DNA from: Martinezella tropici
GTDB taxonomy: Bacteria; Pseudomonadota; Alphaproteobacteria; Rhizobiales; Rhizobiaceae
Length of the DNA: 64,000 bases
NCBI RefSeq assembly: GCF_003287875.1
Contig: NZ_QMKK01000043.1
Coordinates: 1-64,000, forward strand
Direction: 5' to 3'
Shown: positions 47,417 through 56,797 of the stretch, piece by piece
Position numbering within the stretch: position 1 is the first letter of the stretch
Layout: every line of letters starts with the position of its first letter
Translations under genes and position numbers: made by a program
The notes under the pieces: generated by a model
The model's database searches: none
Told to the model about the DNA's origin: nothing
Seen by the model: the letters and a program-made list of their open reading frames with translations, nothing else

Positions 47417-48079
47417 ATGCGCCAGAAGACGAGCATCGACATATTTACTTATTGGGAACAGATACGCGGCAGCGCGGATGCCCCCTTGCGCAATTTGATA
47501 CAGCCCTCGGCGGTCAGCCATATTCTTCCGGAACTGTTCATCATGGAAAACACCGTGGACGACAATCCGCGTTTCCGGCTTGCGGGTACGGCGATCTGCA
47601 ATCTCATGGGCCGCGAGATTCGCGGCGAAGACTTCGCGGCGCTATGGGCCGGCAGCCAGCAGGACGATCCGGTGCGCATTGCCGCCGGCGTGATGAGACA
47701 TGTCATTCCAGCCGCTATCCATGCCACCGGCTATTGCATCAGCGGCCGCAGCATGACCTTCGAAATGATATTGATGCCGGTACGGTCATCCAGCGATATT
47801 TGCGACAGGCTGCTGGGGTGTCTGACGCCCACCGTTCATTCGACATGGCTCGGCAATGAGCGTCTGGAATTTCTGGCGCTTGATCGCAGCCGCCTGCTCT
47901 ATGAGCGCCCGGCACGGCTCGTGGCCTCTCCTCCCCATCCCGATCCGACGGATCTTCTGCCGCTTCAGGGAAGCGCAAGCCTTGGAGATTGGATGCGTCG
48001 AAAGCTCAATCAAGCAAAGAATAGCCGCGATCGTGCCGGAATTGATCCGGGACGGGACAGAATCGGCCGTCGCCCTTGA
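47417..48079 (+). CDS. PAS-domain protein (PAS_5 type)
   Basis: A 220-aa protein of the PAS_5 (DUF1488-like-length) family frequent in rhizobia. The region of about 10-150 fits a PAS fold, including F-T-Y-W-E-Q-I-R-G, L-P-E-L-F-I-M-E and F-R-L-A-G-T-A-I-C-N-L-M-G-R-E-I. It has no attached kinase or cyclase output. It may sense a small ligand and partner another protein. The start is 47417 or the ATG at 47399. The PilZ gene follows on the same strand. Confidence 0.8.
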   Translation: MRQKTSIDIFTYWEQIRGSADAPLRNLIQPSAVSHILPELFIMENTVDDNPRFRLAGTAICNLMGREIRGEDFAALWAGSQQDDPVRIAAGVMRHVIPAAIHATGYCISGRSMTFEMILMPVRSSSDICDRLLGCLTPTVHSTWLGNERLEFLALDRSRLLYERPARLVASPPHPDPTDLLPLQGSASLGDWMRRKLNQAKNSRDRAGIDPGRDRIGRRP

Positions 48080-48162
48080 GTTATACCTTGGAAAAGACAA
48101 CCTTACTTTAAGGAGTCGCGGCTAATAGTTGAGAGAGACGCAATAGGATTCAAGACGCTTCC

Positions 48163-48792
48163 ATGCACTCGTTCCAACCGGCCCAAGCGACGCGGCCCAA
48201 CCAGTTGGCAGGCAACGCCGTCCGCGGTGAGCAACGGACCTTCCAGCGGGTTCCGATCAACATGCAGGGCCGCCTGATGCTGGCCAACTACGAGGAATTC
48301 GAGTGCCTGGTGACGGAAATGTCGCCGGGCGATCTCTATGTCACCTGCGCGGGACGTCCGCGCGCCGACGAGCGGGTCATCGCCTACATCGACCATCTTG
48401 GCCGCGTCGAAGGCAATGTCGTCGCGGTTGACGGCCGTGGTTTCAGCATGTCGATCAACGCCACCGAGCGGAAGCGCGAGAAGCTTGCCGCTCAACTGAC
48501 CTGGCTTGCCAACAAGCATGAGCTTGGCCTGCCGGAAGACCGCCGTCACGACCGCCTGACGCCGCGTGATGCGCGCAGCGCACTTACCCTCGATGACGGC
48601 ACGCAATATGTCTGCCGTATCATGGACCTCTCGCTTTCGGGCGCAGCCGTCGACGTCGAGATACGTCCGGCAATCGGAACGCCGGTTCGTCTCGGCAACA
48701 TGCGTGGCCGCGTGGTGCGTCATTTCATGGAGGGCGTGGCGATCGAGTTCCTCTCCCTGCAGTCGCGGGAAACCTTGCGCGAATTTCTCTGA
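48163..48792 (+). CDS. PilZ-domain protein with two PilZ-like domains
   Basis: A 209-aa protein with two PilZ-like domains. The second (about 125-209) has both c-di-GMP motifs: R-x3-R as R127-R-H-D-R131 and D/N-x-S-x2-G as D155-L-S-L-S-G160. The first (about 22-100) has R25-T-F-Q-R29, but the second motif is weak (E-M-S-P-G-D-L). It therefore probably binds c-di-GMP through the second domain. It may affect motility or exopolysaccharide, but no such gene is adjacent. Confidence 0.88.
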   Translation: MHSFQPAQATRPNQLAGNAVRGEQRTFQRVPINMQGRLMLANYEEFECLVTEMSPGDLYVTCAGRPRADERVIAYIDHLGRVEGNVVAVDGRGFSMSINATERKREKLAAQLTWLANKHELGLPEDRRHDRLTPRDARSALTLDDGTQYVCRIMDLSLSGAAVDVEIRPAIGTPVRLGNMRGRVVRHFMEGVAIEFLSLQSRETLREFL

Positions 48793-48864
48793 TACCGTCA
48801 TCTTCCTGTCACGCCGCGTCGCGAAACAGCGACGCCTGTCCTTCCTCGATCGCGTGGCGGCAAG

Positions 48865-49827
48865 ATGCTCTACCCGGACACAACTCCCTTCGATGAAGGC
48901 CTGCTTGACGTCGGCGACGGTCAGCGGATTCATTGGAAGCTATCGGGCAATCCCGAAGGTGTTCCCGTGCTCATCCTGCACGGCGGCCCGGGATCCGGCA
49001 GTTCCGCCGGAACGAGACGCTATTTCGACCCGCAATACTACCGGATCATTCAGTTCGACCAACGCGGCTGCGGCGGCAGTCTCCCGCATGCATCGGAACC
49101 GGCGATCGATCTCTCGGCCAACACCACATGGCATTCCGTTGCCGATATCGAGCAGTTGCGGTCGAAGCTCGGTGTGGAGCGCTGGATCGTCTTCGGCAAT
49201 TCCTGGGGCTGCACGCTGGCGCTGATCTATGCTGAAACCCATCCGCATCGGGTCGAAGCCTTGCTGCTTGTTGGAATAACGATGACGAGGCAGTCCGAAA
49301 TAGATTGGCTTTATCGCGGACTTGGCCGTTTCTTTCCGCAGGAATGGGCGCGCTTTCGGGCTGCGGTGCCAGAAGAGGATCGCGACGGCGATCTGGTGGC
49401 CGCCTACTATACCCTTCTATACGATCCGGATCCCGCAATCTATGTAAAGGCCGCCAGGGACTGGCATGAATGGGAGGCAGCCTCGATCCTGGTCGATCCC
49501 CGTGTGACCCTGTCGCCGCGCTGGTCCGATCCGCGCTATCTGACTGCGCGAGCGCGGATCATCACTCACTATTTCCACCATCTGGCGTGGCTTGAGGACC
49601 GCCAGATCCTGCGCGATATCCGTCGGCTTGCCGGCATCCCCTGTACGATGATTCAGGGACGGCTGGATCTGGAGGCGCCTCTCGTTACTGCCTGGGAATT
49701 GTCGCAGGCCTGGCCGGAAGCGAATCTCGTGATCGTCGCGAATGCTGCCCACTCGCCTGCAGTCGCCGAAATGGCCACTGCGATCACTCGCGCAGCCGAT
49801 GGGCTTCGCCGCGATACCAAGCGATGA
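48865..49827 (+). CDS. pip: Prolyl aminopeptidase (proline iminopeptidase)
   Basis: A 320-aa alpha/beta-hydrolase of the proline iminopeptidase family (S33). It has L-H-G-G-P-G-S-G near residue 39, F-D-Q-R-G-C-G-G-S (64-72), the nucleophile elbow G-N-S-W-G-C (usually G-G-S-W-G-S) and a C-terminal catalytic His in A-A-H-S-P. It releases N-terminal proline from peptides. Length is typical. The start ATG at 48865 is not preceded by a strong ribosome site. Confidence 0.9.
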   Translation: MLYPDTTPFDEGLLDVGDGQRIHWKLSGNPEGVPVLILHGGPGSGSSAGTRRYFDPQYYRIIQFDQRGCGGSLPHASEPAIDLSANTTWHSVADIEQLRSKLGVERWIVFGNSWGCTLALIYAETHPHRVEALLLVGITMTRQSEIDWLYRGLGRFFPQEWARFRAAVPEEDRDGDLVAAYYTLLYDPDPAIYVKAARDWHEWEAASILVDPRVTLSPRWSDPRYLTARARIITHYFHHLAWLEDRQILRDIRRLAGIPCTMIQGRLDLEAPLVTAWELSQAWPEANLVIVANAAHSPAVAEMATAITRAADGLRRDTKR

Positions 49828-50215
49828 AAATCAGAAATATTTTTAAGCCGGCTTTCTCAAAATGGGACACGTCCGACCACAAACGGCGGTTTTCACCGCC
49901 GCGAGAGAGCGTCTGCGCGATTGCCATGTTTCGTTGTGGCACGCTTTCCGCCGAAAATGGTCGCCCGACGTTAAGAAATCCGTTTCGGGAAGTCCTTTCA
50001 GCGCAGCACGATGCGGGATTTCGCCTCCCCTATCCAATACCGAAATCACTCAAATTTTAATCGAATTTTCCGCGAAGTTGAATCAAGTTTTTTGCGTGTT
50101 TTATGAAAGTTTGATCCAGATTTGAATAAACTAAGTCCTTAATTTAACTGCGTAATTTTGCGCCGGATAAAAACATGCGTGTCATTCTGATCCCAATAAA
50201 AACAGGGACAGGGAC
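49828..50215. other. Intergenic region, partly AT-rich
   Basis: A 388-base gap. The first part holds the hairpin CGGCGG-TTTTCA-CCGCCG (about 49895-49912). The second part (about 50040-50160) is AT-rich and probably carries the promoter of the following gene. A short open frame at 49824-50060 overlaps the pip stop but has no recognisable content and is not annotated. Confidence 0.5.
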
Positions 50216-50821
50216 ATGAACTTTCAATTTGCAATTCGCGGCTGCGCCGCATTGATATTCGCCACTCTTGGCTTCTTCGGTCTCGCTCAGGCCGCGCCCG
50301 CCAACATGACGATCACCGGCGATGCGGCTCCGCCGATCGGCCACTATGAGTTCTGCAAGGAGAATCCGCGGGAATGCGTCTATGCCGGTGGCGATGCTGG
50401 TCCGATCATCCTCAACCAGGACAACTGGAAGACGATCCTGAAGGTCAACTACACCGTCAACACGACGATCAAGCCAGTGACCGATATGGAACTCTACGGT
50501 GTCGAAGAGAAATGGGCGATCCCGACGACTGCCGGCGACTGCGAGGATTTCGCACTGCTGAAGCGCAAGCAGCTGATCGATGCCGGCTTCTCGCCCTCGG
50601 ATCTGTTGATGACCGTGGTCCTGCAGCCGAATGGCGAAGGTCACGCCGTTCTGACGGTTCGCACCGATCGCGGCGATTTCGTGCTCGACAACATGCGCAA
50701 CAAGGTGAAGCTCTGGTCCGAGACCGAATACACCTTTCTCAAGCGTCAATCCGCTGATGATCCGGCCCGTTGGGTCAAGATACAGGATGGCCGAGCTGTC
50801 GCAGTCGGCAGCTTGAAGTAG
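50216..50821 (+). CDS. Exported transglutaminase-like cysteine peptidase (BTLCP family)
   Basis: A 201-aa protein with a signal peptide (about 1-26) and a bacterial transglutaminase-like cysteine protease domain. The catalytic triad is Cys109 (A-G-D-C-E-D-F-A), His143 (E-G-H-A-V-L-T-V) and Asp158 (V-L-D-N). LapG, which releases surface adhesins under c-di-GMP control, belongs to this family; no adhesin or LapD is next to it, so that role is only a possibility. A terminator follows at 50907-50940. Confidence 0.9.
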   Translation: MNFQFAIRGCAALIFATLGFFGLAQAAPANMTITGDAAPPIGHYEFCKENPRECVYAGGDAGPIILNQDNWKTILKVNYTVNTTIKPVTDMELYGVEEKWAIPTTAGDCEDFALLKRKQLIDAGFSPSDLLMTVVLQPNGEGHAVLTVRTDRGDFVLDNMRNKVKLWSETEYTFLKRQSADDPARWVKIQDGRAVAVGSLK

Positions 50822-50906
50822 GCCTTCCGCACGCGATCGTCGGCGCCAATGGTCAAAGTCTGAGGCCCGGTCTCGTCCCCTGAATTCTGTCCAGACCGGT
50901 GCCTCT

Positions 50907-50940
50907 GAGCCGTTCCCACTGTCCCGGGGAACGGCTCTTT
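50907..50940 (+). terminator. Intrinsic terminator after the BTLCP gene
   Basis: GAGCCGTTCCC (50907-50917) pairs perfectly over 11 bp with GGGAACGGCTC (50927-50937), followed by TTTCTTATT. It lies 86 bp past the stop codon. Confidence 0.8.
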
Positions 50941-51043
50941 CTTATTGAGCGGCGCTCCTCGGAATGAACGCGGATAAATCCTGCGAATTTAGCCGCATCG
51001 TTAGCATGGCTGACGACCTATAATTAACCGCCGATTAACCATC

Positions 51044-51916
51044 ATGGCGCCAATCATCGTTTCCAACGAGACTCAGCCAGTCAGTCGCCGCCCGATTTGG
51101 TCACAGGCGACGGCGGCCGGAGCGGAAGGAAACGAAGGCAACAGCATGGCTCCTCCTCTGTCATCCGTGTCAATGATTGAAGAAAGGCCGCTGGTTTCAA
51201 GCGGTTTCGTCTATCGGCTCACGGCCGGTGTTGCCGTCCTGGCTGCTCTTACCGTTGCCATCTCCGTCGGTGGTCACTGGCTTGGTGAGAAAATATCCTT
51301 GGCCGGACATACGACCGATGCCAAGCCCATCTCGGTTACGATCGGCGACGATACCCTGCATTTGGCTGCGAACACGATCCGCTTCCCGAGCGAGCGCGTG
51401 GATGGCACCTCCGAGCGCGTCGACCTTTATCTGACCTGGCCGCAAATGCAGGGTTATAGCGAAGCGGATCGGCTGCGCTTCGATGATATCTCCCAGTCGT
51501 CGTCGCTGATCTTCCTGCAGGTCAGCCAGAGCACGATGTCTCGTGACATGTCGGGCAGGCTGGAGCCGATCTATTCGCAATTGATGGATGGTACCGCCTA
51601 TGCCGGTCCCTTCGGTCTCATCGCACATCGGCTGCGCGCGGATGCCGGCTATAATGGCGAAGTGCTTCTGACCGCGCCGCGTCCCGGTGATACCGATTAT
51701 GTCGTGCGCTGCCTCCTTCCCGCCTCCCCGGCGCTGGCAACGAGCGGAGACTGCCAGCGGGATGTCAAGCTGGGCAAGGATTTGAGCGTTCTTTATCGCT
51801 TTTCCAGCAATCAGCTTGGGGATTGGCGCGCCATGGACGCCGCCGTCCAGAATTTCATCAGAGCACGCCTTGTCGATAAGGCCGACCCCACGACAACAGC
51901 CGCAGCCGGCCGCTAA
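51044..51916 (+). CDS. Single-pass membrane protein of unknown function
   Basis: A 290-aa protein with a cytoplasmic N-terminus (about 1-55), one membrane helix (about 57-77) and a periplasmic domain (about 80-275). I recognise no named family. The periplasmic region contains I-R-F-P-S-E-R-V-D-G-T-S-E-R-V-D-L-Y-L-T-W-P (110-131) and one Cys pair (R-C-L-L-P and G-D-C-Q-R). The true start might be one of the internal ATGs before the helix. It lies upstream of the D,D-carboxypeptidase gene with a 117-bp gap. Confidence 0.7.
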   Translation: MAPIIVSNETQPVSRRPIWSQATAAGAEGNEGNSMAPPLSSVSMIEERPLVSSGFVYRLTAGVAVLAALTVAISVGGHWLGEKISLAGHTTDAKPISVTIGDDTLHLAANTIRFPSERVDGTSERVDLYLTWPQMQGYSEADRLRFDDISQSSSLIFLQVSQSTMSRDMSGRLEPIYSQLMDGTAYAGPFGLIAHRLRADAGYNGEVLLTAPRPGDTDYVVRCLLPASPALATSGDCQRDVKLGKDLSVLYRFSSNQLGDWRAMDAAVQNFIRARLVDKADPTTTAAAGR

Positions 51917-52033
51917 AATGGCGCAAAAACTTGAAACCAACTGTTCATCATAAACCGATTGGTAACGCTAAGCTCCTACTGTCGAACGCAACGGGCGTTC
52001 ATGGAGGCGGCGACCGGATCATCGAGAATGTAA

Positions 52034-53524
52034 ATGCAAGCAGAGAGTAATTTAGTGTCCAGATCAATTCTTTCCGTTTCGTCGTCTCAAACCGGTAAGA
52101 TTCTGGCGAGAGCGCTTCTTGGCTTTTCGATCGTGACGGCCACGGTCACCGTGACAGTCGAGGCGAATGCCGCCGGCACGAAATATGCCGGCATCGTCAT
52201 TGATGCGAATACCGGCAATGTTCTTTACAGCGAAAACGCCGATACGCTCCACTATCCCGCTTCCTTGACTAAGATGATGACCGTCTACCTGACCTTCGAG
52301 GCGCTGGAGGCCGGACGCATCACTCTCGATACTCCCGTTGTCTTTTCCAGGAATGCCGCCGCCCAGGCGCCGACGAAGCTTGGGATTGGTCCGGGCCGTT
52401 CGGTGACCGTTCGCGAGGCCATCCTCGGCATCGTCACCAAATCCGCCAATGACGCCGCCATGGCGCTTGGCGAAATGCTCGGCGGTTCGGAGGAAGGCTT
52501 TGCGCGGCTGATGAACGACAAAGCGCGCGCTCTTGGCATGACACGTACGACCTACCGCAATCCGAACGGCCTGCCCAATACCGCGCAGATGACGACAGCG
52601 CGTGATCAGGCCCGCCTTGGCGTGGCTCTGCGCGAACATTTTCCACAATATTACGGCTTCTTCTCCGAAACGAGCTTCCGTCTCGGCAACCGTGTCATTA
52701 ACGGCCACAACCGTTTGATCGGCTCCGTGCGGGGTGTCGACGGTATCAAGACCGGCTACACCCGTGCGGCTGGCTATAATCTTGCAACCTCGGTGAAGAT
52801 CGATGGGCGCTCTATCGTGGGCGTCGTCTTGGGTGGCGCCTCGACGCCGGCGCGCGACAATCAGATGCGCAAGCTGATCGCTGAATACCTGCCTCTCGCA
52901 TCGACGAAACATATTCCTTCGAACGTTATCGCGCAGGCGCCGACCGCGGCTCCCAATGTTCAGGCTGCCAGCGCGCGCATGGCTGACATCAGCCGTGCGA
53001 AAATCAAGAACGACGAGACGGCCGAAATCACCGACGCGCATCCCTCCAGCGCGGCCGCCTTCGCAGCGGTGACGCCTCAATCCAGCAACCCGTTGCTATC
53101 GGCGAAACCCGTTCAGCGCCCCGCTTCCGAGGAAGTCGTTTCCGTGGCCGCCTCGGACGACGGCGATGAGGACGAAATCGACACCGTGACGACTGCATCG
53201 ACGACCAAGGCCGATACGAAGCTGGTTAAGCTGCAGCGGGCCGAGAAGTCCGAGAAAGTCGCAAAGACAGCCAAAGCCGAGCGCGAGCCGACTGGCTGGG
53301 TCGTTCAGATCGGCGTTTCCTCGAGCAAGAGCGGCGCAAGCGAGCTACTCGATACGGCGAAGAGCAAAGGTGGCAAGGCGCTTCGCGCGGCCAAGCCTTA
53401 CGCCGTCGCCTTCGATGGTGGCTATCGCGCCCGCTTCGGCGGTTTCGAAGATCAGAGTGCGGCGCTCAATGCCTGTAAAGCGCTCAAGCGTGCCGGCGTG
53501 AAGTGCTGGGCAAGCATGGAATAG
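52034..53524 (+). CDS. D-alanyl-D-alanine carboxypeptidase with C-terminal SPOR domain
   Basis: A 496-aa class C-like penicillin-binding protein (PBP5/DacA family, peptidase S11). A signal peptide (about 25-47) precedes the catalytic domain, with Ser77-x-x-Lys80 (A-S-L-T-K), Ser137-Ala-Asn139 and Lys239-Thr-Gly241. A linker (about 300-415) rich in Ala/Thr/Lys leads to a SPOR domain (about 418-496, starting G-W-V-V-Q-I-G-V). It trims stem peptides of peptidoglycan, and the SPOR domain should direct it to septal, denuded glycan. The amphipathic membrane tail of E. coli PBP5 is absent, replaced by SPOR. Confidence 0.92.
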   Translation: MQAESNLVSRSILSVSSSQTGKILARALLGFSIVTATVTVTVEANAAGTKYAGIVIDANTGNVLYSENADTLHYPASLTKMMTVYLTFEALEAGRITLDTPVVFSRNAAAQAPTKLGIGPGRSVTVREAILGIVTKSANDAAMALGEMLGGSEEGFARLMNDKARALGMTRTTYRNPNGLPNTAQMTTARDQARLGVALREHFPQYYGFFSETSFRLGNRVINGHNRLIGSVRGVDGIKTGYTRAAGYNLATSVKIDGRSIVGVVLGGASTPARDNQMRKLIAEYLPLASTKHIPSNVIAQAPTAAPNVQAASARMADISRAKIKNDETAEITDAHPSSAAAFAAVTPQSSNPLLSAKPVQRPASEEVVSVAASDDGDEDEIDTVTTASTTKADTKLVKLQRAEKSEKVAKTAKAEREPTGWVVQIGVSSSKSGASELLDTAKSKGGKALRAAKPYAVAFDGGYRARFGGFEDQSAALNACKALKRAGVKCWASME

Positions 53525-53651
53525 GAGTGCGGACGCGATTTTCGCGCCGCATGATTTGCAGATTGGCCGGGCTTTGTGTCTCGCCCGGCTTTCCGGTCCC
53601 GAATGTCAAAACGGGCCGGCCCTGAGTTGGTAACGTGTACGGGGTTTTGAA

Positions 53652-53927
53652 ATGGCAATGAACGAGAACTTTCCCGGTTTCTCGCTCGATAGCGGGGGCA
53701 AGATGAAACAGAAGAGCTTTGCTCTTCATCCGCTGCATGAAGCGGCGATGCGACTGGCGGACCTCGGTCTCAGCCGCTCGCGCTCGCGCAACAAGACGAA
53801 AGATCTGATCGGCATCCTGCTCTGCCACGGCGCGCGCGCCTGGCGCTATTCGCAGCCGGAAGCGCATATTCATCTGCACATCACCGCGCCAACGGGTCGT
53901 GCGCCGATCATGATGCGGCTGCGCTAA
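53652..53927 (+). CDS. Small conserved-looking protein of unknown function
   Basis: A 91-aa basic, His/Arg-rich protein (several S-R-S-R, H-I-H-L-H-I). No signal peptide or membrane helix is present, and I recognise no family. It sits in forward orientation 127 bp after the carboxypeptidase gene, with a weak GGGG ribosome site. Coding is favoured by the direction of neighbouring genes, but a reverse-strand frame overlaps most of it. Confidence 0.5.
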   Translation: MAMNENFPGFSLDSGGKMKQKSFALHPLHEAAMRLADLGLSRSRSRNKTKDLIGILLCHGARAWRYSQPEAHIHLHITAPTGRAPIMMRLR

Positions 53928-53940
53928 GCAGCCGCCTGGC

Positions 53941-54375
53941 CTACAGCAATCCGAGTTCAGAGAGCTCCCGCCGAAGATCGGCGGGCAGTTCAGCCGCAGC
54001 CCCGAGACTGTCTAGATCGCGCGGGACGTCCTCTTGCGGCAGATAACGCCAGCCCTGAAACGGACGCCGAGGCTGGCCGGTGGTTTCGATGACGCTCGGA
54101 TCGAGGATGAGCCGGCAGCGATGAATGCCGTCCGCGTCGGTGAAGGTCTCGATCCCGAGAAGCTTCTGTCTTGCCTGCACCTGTCCCTTGATCACCCAAT
54201 AGAGCGAGCCGCCATCCAGCAGTTCCTCGATCCGTTTCGGCACCATGCGTGTCGTATGGGTCGTATGCGGCTCCAGGCCGGCGGCAATGGCGTTCATCGC
54301 CCGCTCGGATACCCACTCGCGCAAATCCTCGATCGAATCCGCGCCGACGCACAATTTGATGAGATGCAAAGCCAT
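53941..54375 (-). CDS. DUF1489-family protein
   Basis: A 144-aa protein of DUF1489, a family restricted largely to alphaproteobacteria. The start L-H-L-I-K-L-C-V-G-A-D-S-I-E-D-L and the later T-R-M-V-P-K-R and G-S-L-Y-W-V-I-K-G are characteristic. Function is unknown. It is transcribed in the same direction as sdaA, 59 bp downstream of it. Confidence 0.9.
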   Translation of the reverse strand: MALHLIKLCVGADSIEDLREWVSERAMNAIAAGLEPHTTHTTRMVPKRIEELLDGGSLYWVIKGQVQARQKLLGIETFTDADGIHRCRLILDPSVIETTGQPRRPFQGWRYLPQEDVPRDLDSLGAAAELPADLRRELSELGLL

Positions 54376-54434
54376 GGTGCCGTTGAAGTCCTTTTGGTCG
54401 GCAGCGTCAAGCTTTTAGATGCAGGCGTCCACAC

Positions 54435-55844
54435 TCAGCATTCCACGACATTCACAGCAAGGCCTCCGGTCGAGGTTTCTTTGTATTTTTCGCTCATGTC
54501 GTAGCCGGTCTGGCGCATGGTCTCGATGCAGGCGTCAAGCGGCACGAAATGCTGGCCGTCGCCTTTGATCGCGAGCGAGGCAGCCGTGACCGCCTTGACC
54601 GCGCCGAGGGCGTTCCGCTCGATGCAGGGCACCTGTACCAGTCCGGCGATCGGATCGCAGGTCATGCCGAGGTGATGCTCCAGCGCGATCTCGGCTGCAT
54701 TCTCGATCTGCTCCGGCGTTGCTCCCATGACGGCGGCAAGTCCCGCAGCAGCCATGGCCGCCGCCGAGCCCACCTCGCCCTGACAGCCGACCTCGGCGCC
54801 GGAAATCGAGGCATTATGCTTGATGATGCCGCCGACGGCGGCTGCGGTCAGCAGGTAATTGCGAATGCCTTCCTGATCCCAGTCCTCGTGGAAATGCTGA
54901 TAGTAGCGGATGGTTGCCGGGATGACGCCGGCCGCACCGTTGGTCGGCGCCGTCACCACGCGTCCGCCGGCCGCATTCTCTTCGTTGACCGCCATGGCGT
55001 AGACGCTCAGCCAGTCATTGGCGAGCAGCGGGTTGATGCGGTTGCTGCGCCATTCTTCCTGCAGCTTGTCATGAATGGCGCGCGCACGGCGGCGCACCTT
55101 CAGGCCGCCGGGCATGATGCCGTCGACCTTGAGGCCGCGATCGATACAGCTGCTCATGGCCGCCCATATGCGGTCGAGACCGGCATCCAGCTCCTCGGCG
55201 CTCATGCGCGTCTCTTCGTTGGCGCGCTTCATCTGCGCGATCGAGAGGCCGGAGCGCTCGGACATTTCGAGCATCTGCTTGGCGGTGGCAAAGGGGAAGG
55301 GAATGCGCTCGCCCGCGGCGGGTGGCTTCTTCTTGTCTGCGCGCATCTGTTCCAGTTCAGTGTCCGTGACGACGAAGCCGCCGCCTACGGAGTAGTAAAT
55401 GCGCTTGAGGAGAAGGCGGTCGTCCTTGTCGAAGGCAGAGAAGCTCATGCCGTTGGCATGACCGGGAAGCGGCACCTTCTTGTCGAAGATCAGATCGGTC
55501 TTGGGCTGGAATTCATAAGCTGGGTGGCCCGGCGGCGTGATGCGCCCGCTGCGCTCGACCTCGTCGATGATGCCATCCATATGATCGGGATCGACACTGT
55601 CAGGTTTCTCGCCCATGAGGCCGAGAATGACTGCCCTGCCCGTGCCATGGCCGATACCCGTATGGGCTAGCGAACCATGCAGGCTCACCTTGATCGAGGC
55701 GATATGCACATTCGAGGACGGGCGGGGCCATTCGTTCGAAAGCACGAGGTCGAGGAAGCGATTCGCGGCCGACATCGGTCCCATCGTATGCGAGCTGGAC
55801 GGTCCCACACCGATCTTGAACACATCGAAAACTGAAAGAAACAT
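54435..55844 (-). CDS. sdaA: L-serine ammonia-lyase, iron-sulfur-dependent
   Basis: A 469-aa L-serine dehydratase that converts L-serine to pyruvate and ammonia using a [4Fe-4S] cluster. The N-terminal domain starts with [15 protein letters not shown]. Cluster cysteines lie in G-C-Q-G-E-V-G-S and [18 protein letters not shown]. Length fits the single-chain type. A DUF1489 gene follows. Its role is serine catabolism or serine detoxification. Confidence 0.95.
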   Translation of the reverse strand: MFLSVFDVFKIGVGPSSSHTMGPMSAANRFLDLVLSNEWPRPSSNVHIASIKVSLHGSLAHTGIGHGTGRAVILGLMGEKPDSVDPDHMDGIIDEVERSGRITPPGHPAYEFQPKTDLIFDKKVPLPGHANGMSFSAFDKDDRLLLKRIYYSVGGGFVVTDTELEQMRADKKKPPAAGERIPFPFATAKQMLEMSERSGLSIAQMKRANEETRMSAEELDAGLDRIWAAMSSCIDRGLKVDGIMPGGLKVRRRARAIHDKLQEEWRSNRINPLLANDWLSVYAMAVNEENAAGGRVVTAPTNGAAGVIPATIRYYQHFHEDWDQEGIRNYLLTAAAVGGIIKHNASISGAEVGCQGEVGSAAAMAAAGLAAVMGATPEQIENAAEIALEHHLGMTCDPIAGLVQVPCIERNALGAVKAVTAASLAIKGDGQHFVPLDACIETMRQTGYDMSEKYKETSTGGLAVNVVEC

Positions 55845-56042
55845 GGACCTTTTGTGCCTCCAGGCAAATCGTTTTCCGTCAAAGCTACGCTATCGGGGCA
55901 AGCTTGCACGGCGATTGGCCGACATCGTATTTCATGGCAGCGACATTACATATAGGCATTCGGGGAAGCAAACAGAAGGCCATTGCGCACCGCTCGGGCT
56001 GCGCTACAGTCGACATCGGATTGATCTGGAGAATCTGCCTTT

Positions 56043-56735
56043 ATGACGACTGCCGACTATGTCGCCCTCGCCCTGTTCATCTTTCTCTGGGTCGCGCTGA
56101 ACTGGATCACCAGCAGCGCCAGCTTCTTCAATCGCACCAGCCTGACATTAGCGATGAACGAGCGCCGACGCGATTGGATCTATAATTCATTGCGCCGTGA
56201 TCTGAAAATGATCGACACCCAGATTCTCTCGGGCCTGCAAAACGGCACGGGCTTCTTTGCCTCCACCTCGATTTTTGCGATCGGCAGCTGCTTTGCACTG
56301 CTCGGCGCCACCGAAAAGATCAATGCCTTCTTTTCGGATATGCCGTTCATACTCAATGGTGGCAGGGCAGCCTTTGAAATCAAGGTAGCCGGACTTGGCT
56401 GCCTCTTCGGCTATGCCTTCTTCAAATTCGGCTGGGCCTATCGTCTGTTCAACTATTGCACCATTCTTTTCGGCTCCCTGCCGATGCGCGAGGATGCCAT
56501 CCTCGATCCACTGGCTGCCGAACGCGCAGCCGAGCGCGTGGTGCGCATGAACATCATTGCCGCGCGCAACTTTAATGCCGGCCTGCGGGCAATCTTTCTC
56601 TCCATCGGCTATCTCGGCTGGTTCCTCAGCCCCTATGTCTTCATGGGCACAACCATTTTCATCATCATCGTGCTGATTCGCCGGCAGTTTTTTTCCGATG
56701 CCCGTCTGGCCATCATGGATATCGATATGCCATGA
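56043..56735 (+). CDS. DUF599-family membrane protein
   Basis: A 230-aa membrane protein of DUF599. Four helices are predicted (about 5-24, 76-96, 115-135, 185-215), separated by M-N-E-R-R-R-D-W-I (39-47), a conserved family segment. Function is unknown. It lies 62 bp upstream of a DUF1624 gene on the same strand and may be co-transcribed. Confidence 0.88.
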   Translation: MTTADYVALALFIFLWVALNWITSSASFFNRTSLTLAMNERRRDWIYNSLRRDLKMIDTQILSGLQNGTGFFASTSIFAIGSCFALLGATEKINAFFSDMPFILNGGRAAFEIKVAGLGCLFGYAFFKFGWAYRLFNYCTILFGSLPMREDAILDPLAAERAAERVVRMNIIAARNFNAGLRAIFLSIGYLGWFLSPYVFMGTTIFIIIVLIRRQFFSDARLAIMDIDMP

Positions 56736-56797
56736 CAAAGCCGCGCCGGGTCGAACCGGTGCGCAACATCTAAATTCATGCCCGGAAGGACTTCTCA

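Noticed and set aside
49824..50060. Short forward open frame after pip
   Set aside because: It overlaps the pip stop, has no good ribosome site of its own, and has random-looking composition.
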